A DNA stretch of 64,000 nucleotides from Strigamia acuminata (Eukaryota > Arthropoda > Chilopoda > Geophilomorpha > Linotaeniidae). The position numbers were made by a program, and so were the translations under genes. Under the pieces are notes generated by a model. That model worked only from the letters and a program-made list of their open reading frames with translations, had not been told where the DNA came from and made no database searches. The number at the start of each line of letters is the position of its first letter. Within the stretch, counting starts at the first letter, position 1. The DNA is taken from positions 5,008,501 to 5,072,500 of the forward strand of contig OX442318.1 in assembly GCA_949358305.1 (NCBI GenBank). The letters are read 5' to 3'. Positions 1 through 11,200 of this stretch are shown here, piece by piece.

Positions 1-3000
1 GATTATGCCAAAACGAGTTCAACGCCTGGTCCTCCATTAAAATTATGGCCAATTGCTCGTATGTGTATATTTATTCAAAACTCTATACAGTAAACCTAGC
101 TACAGTAGAACTAAGTAGAAATAAAAGACAATTTGTTCCATGCCTGTTTGTGCAATCAATTTCATTGCAATGGTATTGGAATTATTACTGGGAAACCACA
201 TGTTACATTAAAAAATAATTAAATTATTTTTCAATTTTATTTCAGCAATCTATTGTGACTTTGAAAATTCAAACTGTGACTACAAAAATGAAGGAAGAGA
301 TATTTGGACTCGAACTGGAAATCTGCACTCGTCAAATGTACCCATAGCCAAAGATCACACATACGATACAGCTTATGGTCATTACATGCTACTCGATGCA
401 TCTCAACTTGACATTGGCGACACGATTAAACTGCAATCAAATTATATTGATTTAAGTATAACAAAATGCTTACAGTTTTGGTACTACATGAAAATTGGAA
501 TCACCAAAAATTTCTATGTTACATTAAGTAATAGCGAAACCCCAATCATCGAAGCAAATTGCAAGTTCTTGGAAAATGTTGTAACATTGGATTATACAAA
601 GCATTTTTTTTTATACTCAGATTTCACACACTTCACCAATAGTTGGCAATACGCACAAGCAACCTTAAATTCATCCATAAATGCATTAAAATTTGTCTTC
701 AATGCAATTATCATGTCAAAGAATGATATCATTGCCATTGATGACATTGACATAACAGATGGACCATGTAGCAAAGAAGGTATGAAAGAAAACACATTAT
801 AAAATAAGTTACAATATATATTTTTCTTAAGGTGAATGCAATTTTGAAAATGGAAAGATGTGCACTTGGACCAATGATGTCAATAATGACTTTGATTGGG
901 AGTTAAAAAATGGAATGACAGTAAAGGATGGCATGGGTCCCATAATGGACCATACATTAAGCAGCAATGAAGGCACACATTATTTTATCACCAAATTTAC
1001 TCCCAAAAAACACGAATCTACTATATTCTATTATTCCAGGTTCATATATATATTTTGGTGCAAGAAAATTAAAACCGCTCGCAACCAAAGCACGGTTGTA
1101 TAGTCAAGGCTTCAGACGAATGCTCAAACCAAAGAGGTGTTTACATTTTTGGTACAACATGTTTGGCAAAGATATTGGAAGATTAACTATATACCAAATG
1201 GTAAACGGTGTACAGTAATTAATTATATAAATGTAACCATGGATTTAAAATTACAGTACTTGTATAAGCCTGAAAATTACGAAGTTCTATGGCAATTAAG
1301 CGGAAATGAAGGTCATGATTTAAACACACGGTGGCAATATGCCCAAGTATCATTCCCCAGCAATGTATCAGCATATCAAATAATATTTGAGGCTCATGCT
1401 TTCAAACCATATGGAGGCATTGCCATAGATGATATTGTAATCACAGATAATTTATGCTCTGGTAAGTATATCTGAAAAATCTAAATTTATAACTGTGTTT
1501 ATATTTGCAAATTTTAGTAACACCAATCAATGCAAGTAACTCCACAGAATTACCACCTACACCGATTACTCCAATATGTATTAAATATTGTAATGTATAT
1601 TGAATATCGTCTTTTCCTAATTGTTCTTTTTCCAAGTGGAAGCTGTTTACAATACGATTGATTGCGACTTCAAAGAGAATTTATGCCAATGGAGTAATGC
1701 GCACAAAACCATATACACCAATTGGATAGCTGCCAACTTGATCGCAAAAGTGCCAGAATATTTATCCACTCAAAGTAAGAATTAGCACTATTGGTATTTT
1801 TCTTTGTTTAATTTAATTGTGGTTGCTAATTTGCATTGCTAGAAGATTATATCTTTGCTCAAATTGATAAGCATTCTACTAATATAGAAGATGTCATATA
1901 TACATTACAAACACCAAATTTGAAAAGAAAAACAAATGAGGAACAACTATATTTTCATTTTGACTATTATATATTCGGTCCAAACAAAGGTCACCTCACA
2001 TTGTACATTGATTTGTACGATAATGTTGGTGATAAACCTCCTACAGCATATGTCTTGTGGAAAAGAAATAAATATTCAATTGATTTCTGGCAGAAAGCTT
2101 CCGTCCCAATACACATGCCAGATACAAGATTTCGCGTAAGATTAAAATTATAAAAAAAACTCCAATAGGCTAAAAGAGTTACTTTCCTAGCTCCGAATCG
2201 AAGCTGTTATTAGCTATGGCACCGTCATTGCAATGAAGAATTTTCACCATTCGTTATTTGAAAATACTAAGACGGGTAAATATCAATCGAGTCAGTGGCG
2301 GATATACATACACTAATTCCTTTGCACAAATTAGAAAAAATATGTGATTTTACCATGCATTCTTGTGGCTGGATGCCTGACAACTATAGTACTAGAGGGT
2401 GGAAAATTGTTCGTGGAATATCTGAACCAAATGGACCTATGGTTGACCACACTTCATTTTCTACCGATGGAGCTTTTGCATACGTAGACAAAGAAGCTTT
2501 CCCTGAATATAGCCGTTTTATTTCTCCCAACTACTACAAGTTGGGCGCTCAATGCCTGTCATTTTGGTATTACACGAGTGGAGCTGGAAATGGTCGTTTG
2601 AGTGTTCTCCTTCGATACAACGACACCGAAAATATATTAACTTACAGCAACGAATTATGGCTGAGAATTGGAGATAGAGGCAAAAGATGGCACAGAGGGC
2701 AACTCACCATCATTACAGATAAGGAATTTCAAGTAAAATATAAAATACTATAAAATTAAACTGCAACATTCTTTTCATCCCAATTGTTGGCATGAAATGA
2801 GACACAATACACATCCATTATAACAGCAAATTATATGAACAACCCTAACAATAACAGCGAGATTGTGGAAATAGAAGGTTAAATGGAATATTTGCAGAAA
2901 TGAACCACGTCAATGACTTAGTTGTTTCCTTGCATAATTGAATAATTAATTACCAATTTATTTCAGATCGTGTTTGCTGCTAATTTTACCGAGGCACAAA

Positions 3001-4531
3001 TTACTTACAACATGGCCATTGATGATATAATGATGATTTCATCAAAATGTGACCCCCCAGGATCTTGTGATTTTGACACAGACTTTTGTGGTTTTACCAA
3101 TGATGTTGGTCAGAAGAGTGATTGGATGATTGGTCAGGGAACGACTTACCTACCAGGAGCAGTTGTCTTTCCGGAAGATTGTGGTACTCTATTCTACCAA
3201 ATTTCTCTTCTGAATATGATTTATACGAATTAAACTTCCAGGCCAATTTGCTTACATGGATTACAGTCTTGGAACATGGCGCAATGAGCCAGTAGCCAAG
3301 CTCAGAAGCGAAGAACTTAAAGCCACTCCAGAAGAGCATAGATTTTGTTTGGAATTTTCATATCTGAAATTTAATAAGGGTAGGTTCTTTCCCCAATATT
3401 ATTATTAAGTAGTTATTATTATTAATATTATTAAAAATAAATTTTCATATATGGTAGATGGGACTTCGACACTTCAAGTTCTTCTACACCAATTAGATAG
3501 AAAGGAAGAATTAGCAGAACCAATTTGGCAAACAACCGAATCAAATACAGGAGTAGAATGGAATCAAGCCAATGTTGTTTTTAATTGTAGCGTTGAGTTT
3601 GAAATAATATTCCAAGCAATGGATGTAACCAGCAATGGGGCTTTAATTGGAATTGATGATGTTGCACTGAAATCAGCTTTAAGTTGCAGAGGTACGATCA
3701 AGTCGTTTTTTGGCAAAAAAAGCTATGCAAAAAAAGCAAAAGAAACTTTCCTCCTTATACAATGCCTACCTATGCAAAGACTAACAAAAGATGGCATAAA
3801 ACATACAGAAACTCCATGTATTAATTGTACAGATCAAACACTAAAGTTATATATTTACAGATGAAAGATTTAGATGTAATTTTGATAATGCAAACAAATG
3901 CACTTGGGTCTTATCACACACGGCTTTATATGACGAATGGACCGTTAGTAATGGAAACTATTCGGGAAGAAGAGGACCGAGTTTTGACCACACAACCAAC
4001 ACTAGTGAAGGTTTGATTTGTAAAACCATGGGAATATGATAGACAATTCCACTGTATATTTATTTTAGGGTTCTATGCCCTGACTGATGAGTGGTATTTG
4101 TCTAAAACCTTCAGGATGTCAACAAATGAAACCATCAAAGATGTCACATCTGCTTGTTTTCAATTTTGGTACAATGGTTACTCTCCATACGCAACTAAGT
4201 GAATGCACTAAACTGACTACTTAAAAAATAATAATATTCTATAAATATTTCCCAATTAGAAATACTTTGACAGTACTATTGAAAACTGGAAATAAAGAGA
4301 CAGCAATATGGGTCAAGAAAGATTTAAGATATGGTAAATGGAGATTTGCAGAAGTAGGCATAACAAACACCACAAACTATCAAGTATGCCTTTGTTTAAT
4401 TTTAATGAATGTAACATAACATTTGTGCCGTGTATCCAATCTAGATTATTATTGACGCTAATATGCAGAAATATTCAAATGGATACATTGCTGTAGACGA
4501 CATTGCCTTGCTTATGTCGGAATGTCCTTAA
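1..4531 (+). CDS. Gene 1: short multi-MAM protein, 5' end outside window
   Basis: This is a paralogue of the three large receptors downstream that ends after six visible MAM modules. Bases 1-58 match the linker following MAM1 in the other copies, and that linker splices in frame straight to MAM3 (exon from 246), so MAM2 is absent. Main exon pieces are MAM3 246-560 and 621-779; MAM4 833-970, 1040-1199 and 1258-1461; linker 1519-1577; MAM5 1636-1774, 1843-2135 and 2191-2274; MAM6 2329-2730 and 2967-3049; MAM7 3050-3179, 3240-3379 and 3457-3691; MAM8 3861-4010, 4070-4200, 4260-4383 and 4444-4531. The frame closes with a TAA directly after the conserved C-terminal MAM8 Cys-Pro, where the long copies splice onward. 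No transmembrane segment follows, so the product is probably secreted if an upstream signal peptide exists. Splicing is inferred from the paralogues. Confidence 0.75.
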
Positions 4532-4923
4532 ACACATTGAAGCTCAGATACAATGCAAATTGATATTATTGTACAATACTTAATTGCCTTGTTTCAAAAA
4601 CTGTATTTAAAAAATATAAACTGAATTCTTTTGGACTTTATTACATTCGTAAAATACTCAGGGACTGGCAATAATGCAGCTTTCCAATCAAAGCCATCTT
4701 TGAAAATGCTTTTTGCTGTCATTTAGTGGAATAATTCATTCATAGAGGCCATCATATGATGATAAACTTTATCTGTAGATTTCACTACAATTTTTTTTTA
4801 TAAAAATATAATCATTCGTAAACCAAGCTTAGCAATACAATCAATTTAATGATCTTTGTGTCCCAAAAGATTACGTAAAAAATTTATCGCCTGGTTGGTG
4901 TACCAAGTGATAAATTGTTTTTA

Positions 4924-5146
4924 CACTGTAATCATTTCAAATATTTTTATCTACGTTATTGTTGATTTGATAGCACCTCATTTGATGTGTCTTCACAATG
5001 ACATTAAAATCTGATTTAAAACTATTTTCAACTATCTTAATCAATGTTACAGTACACTCCTAAGTATTGATACACGAAATGCATACTTAGCCGGCTGATG
5101 TACTTATATATTGTATTTCTTTCTCAAAAGTTTTGCTGCCCTCAAA
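4924..5146 (+). promoter_or_regulatory. Conserved 5' flank of gene 2
   Basis: About 220 bp aligns with the equivalent flanks of genes 3 and 4. The most constant part is a 23-bp segment at 5084-5106 centred on TACTTAGCCGGCT, ending 40 bp before the ATG. A TATATA follows at about 5105 but is not conserved in the other copies. It may be a core promoter plus short 5' UTR; no motif family is assigned. Confidence 0.5.
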
Positions 5147-5285
5147 ATGAAAGAATTACTGACATTTATTCTCATTTCAGCTATTTTCTTAGGTAAGTTC
5201 AACAAACCAAACAAAATGTGTATTATACAGCATAAACACTCCTTTTTTGCAGAATTACCCAACAACTCAAAAGCCGATTACGCAG
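5147..5285 (+). other. Signal-peptide exons of gene 2
   Basis: Two tiny exons (46 and 33 nt) encode a Lys-Glu start, a hydrophobic stretch [12 protein letters not shown], then [12 protein letters not shown] chose the ATG at 5147 because the same Met is conserved in genes 3 and 4 (24536 and 43938) and is followed there by the same hydrophobic core. The upstream frame extension is not conserved. Confidence 0.8.
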
Positions 5286-8200
5286 GTAGGTTCGCTCTTT
5301 ATTGTTATACACTTTTCCTTTAAAAACAATTATTTGAAAACTGTTGTTTCCACAACAACAAATTGTTATCATGACATGTATCATGAATAAATGCTATATC
5401 ATTGTTTTGCTCGCGACCACCGGTACGAGCAAAACAATGTCTACTTGAATGCTTGTGATTCATTTCAGTCGTTCCTACATGGAACTTAACAAAAACAAAT
5501 ATGAAGTACAGTCGAAACTCTTTATAACGAATCGCAAGGGACCGGACGAATCGATTCGTTATAACGAGAATTCGTTAAAACGAATTAGGTGAAAAAAAAT
5601 CAAATTTTAGCACCAAGCACTATTTTTTTGTAAACCTTGATTACCACTTGCAAGTTTCATGTTAATTTTATCCCGATTCCTTAAAATTGTTGAAATTGTA
5701 GAACGAGACAAATTAAACTCCTCTGCTACAATTGATGGCTTCTTGCCATTGTCAATGGCATCAATAATGTTCAGCTTGTCGTAAATCAAAATTGCCTTTC
5801 ATTTGGCAGCCATTTTCATTTTCCTTTGTTTTCTAAATATGGGCATCGGATGTTGTGAGTGATGTGATCAGTTTTGAAAATTCGTTGTAACGAGAGCTTA
5901 TGGGTATTATAGTGTACCTGAAACTTGTTTGTTATAACGAATAATTCGTTATATCGAAATTCGTTATAACGAAAATATTTAACATGGTGTTCTATGGCTG
6001 GCCAACCAAGTCATTTTCAATCATTCGTTATATCGATAATTCGTTATATCGCGATTCGTTATAAAGAGTTTCGACTGTACAACAATTCCTAATAAATACA
6101 AAAATTCTTGCTAACTTGGTGAAATTATATCCAATAGCTGATTGTTCCTTCTTCGAAAACTCATTCTGTAATTACAACACATTCAACCTCGATTGGGATT
6201 GGACCACTTCAAATGTTGGTAACATCAAAGACCACACTACCAATTCCACATCTGGTAATCTAATTACATAATCCAATGCTTTGACATATTTTTAAGACAC
6301 TGAATTATTCTTACAGGTCGCTATGCTGCAATTGGTGATAACTACAAAGCTAACGGAACAATCGCAAGATTATATTCGCCGCTGCTTGAACCAATGGATC
6401 CCAAACAACGCTGTCTGACCTTTTGGTATAGGTATACGGGACCACAAATGAAAAGCATGAGAGTTATCCAGCAAGATGGCGAAGCAAAAAATACTGGAGG
6501 AATAATCATATGGAATACTACTCAACCAACAGGAAACGTTTGGACCTACGCTCAGGTTCCCATTATATCGAATTATACTTTTGTGGTAAAACAACTAAAC
6601 ACTTTATAATAATAATGTTTAAATTATAATTACATTCTGTATTCTTAGATTCACTTTGAAGCTAGCCGATATAAAAATTCACAATTCCATCAAAATAACT
6701 TCATAACAGTTGATGATATTGTATTCAAAAAGGGACCATGTAAAATTTTACCAGACAGTGCCCAAACAAACTCCACTCCTGATCTTCCACCAAAAGAAAA
6801 TAAAGAGATGCTGCCAGGACCAGGTATGTAGTAAAATGAATGACTGTTGATAACTAATCAGTTCCCACGAGCAAATTGATGTCAGTATTAAAACTATTGT
6901 CTCTTACGACGTCAAAAATAATAATAAACAATCCAATGTTAGATGCGAGTACAACAATTTGCAGCAAAATGGTGGTTAAAGTGGTTAAAATCTAATTGTG
7001 TGCTTTGAGGACAAACTTTGAGTGGATGCTCTCTGGTGCTAACATCTGAATTACACAGTTTATACTGCACTTACGGAATATATTTTTTTATAGCTTCCAA
7101 TTCGACAGATAATTGCAATTTTGATAAAAACACACTCTGCACTTGGAAACAGGCTGAGGATAATGTTCTTAATTGGACTTTACAATATGGAGCTGCAAGA
7201 TATTCAATGTACACAGGACCTAAATATGACCACACACTTGGACCAGGAGAAATAAAGGGACATTACATCTATATTGATGTGAAAAAGCAACATTTTGGTA
7301 AAGCAGCAAAACTGCATTCAGGTTATATTCAACCTAAAGATGCAAAATGTCTTACTTTCTGGTACCACATGTGGGGAGCAAACGTAAACACACTTCAGGT
7401 TAATTTACAAGTAAGAATATCGAATAATTCAAATTCTGCAAAATATTTACAAATTTGTTGTGTGTAGGTAGTTAATCAAACTAGCCAAATAATTTGGAGT
7501 AGAAAAGGGACCCAAGGAAATGATTGGATCAGAGCTAATGTGAATTTTAAACAAATGACTGAAAAATTTAAAGTAAGTTTTTCAATAAGTATTTTATAAA
7601 ATAACGCAGATTGGTGAGTGTTTATTCTTACAGGTGGTATTTGAAGCAATTGCTCATGAGTCCAGCCAACTCTGTAGTATTGCCCTGGATGATATATCAT
7701 TGTCCGAGTTAGAGTGTCCAGCTGATAGTATGCGATAACTTGTTGGAGAATATGAGTTTTGATTAATAGTTTCTGTTTTAGATAACCATTGTGACTTTGA
7801 GACGTCAAACTGTAACTACAATAGCCCAGGAAAAGAAATTTGGAAAGTAACTGGAAAAGACGACTCGCCGGATACACCAATAGCCATAGATCACACATTC
7901 AATACAGGTTATGGTCATTACATGGCACTTAATACATCTGAACTTGGCATCGGAGATACTCTTATATTACAATCAGACAACCTTGATTTACGTACAACAA
8001 AGTGTTTAGAATTTTGGTACTACATGAAGGCTGGAATTACCACTACCTTCTATGTTACAACAAGCCAAAGCAAAATCCCTATCATCAAAGCTAATTGTAG
8101 GTACTTCAAAATAGTTGAAATGTTGGATTATATAAAATTATTCTTGTGCACAGATTTTAGAGACTTCACTGATGGTTGGCAAGTGGCTCAAGCAACCATA

Positions 8201-11200
8201 AATGGCTCCACAACCACAACCACAGTAAAATTAATTTTTAATTCATTCATCATGTCAAAGACAGACTTCATTGCCATTGATGACATTCAAATAACAGATG
8301 GAGCTTGTAACAGATTTGGTTGGGATTTTTTAATAAACAGAAAAGTATCATCATCACATAATTTCAAAATATCTTTCGAAAGGTGAATGCAATTTTGAAG
8401 ATGGAAACCTGTGCACGTGGTCCAATGGCATTGACGATGACTTTGATTGGCAATTGCAAAATGGAAAGACATTAGCTACAGGTACCGGACCAACGACTGA
8501 TCATACATTAGGCAGCAGTAAAGGTACCCATTATTTGTTTATAAAAAATTCCCCCTCTTCTTCTGGAAAAATAAAATCAACAATAAACTGAATTTTACTA
8601 TTGAAGGTACTTATCTATATATTGAAACAAGCGGGCGGCGAAGGCTAAAGGATAAGGCCCGGCTATACAGTCATAGATTTCAAGTGTATGAAAAATCCTG
8701 GAGATGTTTACACTTTTGGTACAACATGATTGGCAGGGATATTGGAAGACTAACAATATACCAATCAGTGAGTACTAATTGATTGTATTATAAATAAACC
8801 TACAAATAAACTCGGGAGTAAAATTACAGTTCCAAGCTGACCATGAAAAACCAATATGGCAAGTACGAGGTGACCAAAGATATGATGGAGATTCAGATTG
8901 GCGCTATGCCCAAGTATCATTCCCTAGTGACAAAACATCATATCAGCTAATGTTTGAAGCAACTGTTGGTGGTGAACTTGGAGATATTGCCGTAGATGAT
9001 ATTCTAATTACAGATGATTTATGCTCTAGTAAGTGTTTCTTTATAATAAACTGGATAAAAAAAAGTATATTGAAATTGTTATGGACATGTAATTAACAAT
9101 TTTTCTTTCTCAAATTTTTGTCATTGATCTGGGTGGTCCAAATAAAACCAGCCCGACAATATGTAGTAAACCTCATATTGTCAAGCCGGTTTTATGTGGG
9201 CCACCCTGTATACTGCATATAAAAATTGTACACATATATTTATTCAATATTATATTATAGCAACACCATACAATGCAAATAATAGCATTGAAACTGTTTT
9301 TCCAGTAGCTCCTACACCTGAACCCAAAGGTAAATTAAAATTTGCAAATAAATTGCCATATTCAAGATAATCTGTTAATAATTGTTGCTTTTTAAATGAA
9401 AGAGATTTACACGCAAATAGACTGTCGCTTCGAAAAAGACCTTTGCTTATGGAGTAATGCAAACACCACCAAATATAATAATTGGGTTATCAAAAACTCT
9501 AATAAACCAGAAAAAGACCAATATTTTCCTCCTGGATGTAAGTTCCACCATATAGCAACCGTTATTTGCAAATTTCATGACTTAATTTATTTTGACAGTT
9601 AATTATGCATTTGCTCAAAATGACGTGTATTCTCCAAATATGGATAATATTATATACACATTAGAAACACCATTATCAAAAACAAGCCCACAGGATAGAG
9701 CCGTGTGTATTTATTTCTACTATTATATGTTCGGTCCTAGCAATGGCCTGCTCACAGTATACATTGACTTGTATGATGGAAATAATAAAATTCCAACAAC
9801 AATCATCGCCTGGAGAAAAAATAAAAATTCAATCGACAACTGGCAGAGGGCACAAATAACACTCAATTTTCCAGGCAAAATACTACGTGTAAGCATAAAT
9901 AATTCTAGTTGTTATTACCTTTCAATTACTAAAAAAATAATCTTACAGCTCAGAATAGAAGCCGTAATTAGCTACAGCAATCTCATAGCCATAAGAGATT
10001 TAGACTTTTATTATTCCAGCTGTGTTGCATGTAAATATACATGTAATACACTTGTTGACACATCAATAAGTTCATTCCTTTGTCTAAAACAGATTATGAA
10101 GAAGTGTGCGACTTCACCATGCATTCATGTGCATGGATAACCGATATGGATGGAACAGTAGGATGGAAAGTTGTTCGAGCAAAAGAAGAAGCAAATGGAC
10201 CACCTACAGATCATACTTCTTTGACTGCCGAAGGTGCTTTTGCCTATGTTGAAAACAACGCTTTTCCTGCACACGGTCGTCTTATTTCTAGCAAATACTC
10301 CAAGTATAAGGGTACCCAGTGTCTTTCATTTTGGTATTACATGAGTGGAGCTGGAAATGGTGTTCTAAGTGTCCAACTTGGATACAAAACCAATGAAAAT
10401 GTCACAACTTACAGTGCAGATTTATGGCAGAGAATTGGCGATAGAGGCAACAGATGGCACAGGGCAGAAGTCACTATCAGTACATACGAGGATTTCTATG
10501 TAAACAATTGATGACAATTGACAACATAAATCATGCATATTTCTCTATTTACTTTTTTCCAGGTAACGTTTTTTGCAAATTTCACAAATGTAGATGCTGG
10601 ATATTACATGGCCGTTGATGACATAACAATGTTTCCAAGACCATGTGATAATCCTGGAACTTGTAACTTTAATACAGATTTTTGTGGTTATACAAGCGAT
10701 CCTGATCAGAAGAGTAACTGGATGATAGGTTATGGAAGGACTTACAATTCACACAATATATTAGGACCTGTTGAATTTAATTACGGTAACGGTTGTGAAA
10801 GTACTGGTACAGTGCAACTTTTCGCAACTTTCAAAACGAGAATGTATACACTCGTAAACAAAAAACTTCCCTGCAGCACAACTGGTTGTTTACTAAAGAC
10901 CTATTTAATTTAATAGTGATCAAGACGAGACAGTTGACCTCTGGTGGACAGGGTCGTTTACTTGTTCTAAACATCAGCAGGTGCACAACCAAAAGCTGCA
11001 CTGTGAAATCACACTCATTTTTTAAATAACCACAAAACCCCTCTTAGTGTCTGAATCTCTAATACCGCACCGGTAAAACAATTTCTGTGCAAATACTGCA
11101 CTTATACAGTATAGAAGGGTTTTGCAGTTAATGTCTGTTACTATGTTTTATAAATGACTGTACTTTTAGAATCCTACGCCTACATGGATTACAGTGGTGG

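Noticed and set aside
386-802. Uninterrupted reading of MAM3 in gene 1 as a single exon
   Set aside because: Alignment with genes 3 and 4, where splicing is obligatory, and with other MAM modules favours an intron at 561-620; the open reading is coincidental or an isoform.
5111-5149. Possible trans-splice acceptor or upstream start before the gene 2 ATG
   Set aside because: The AG is not kept in gene 3 and the upstream frame is not conserved; the ATG at 5147 is.
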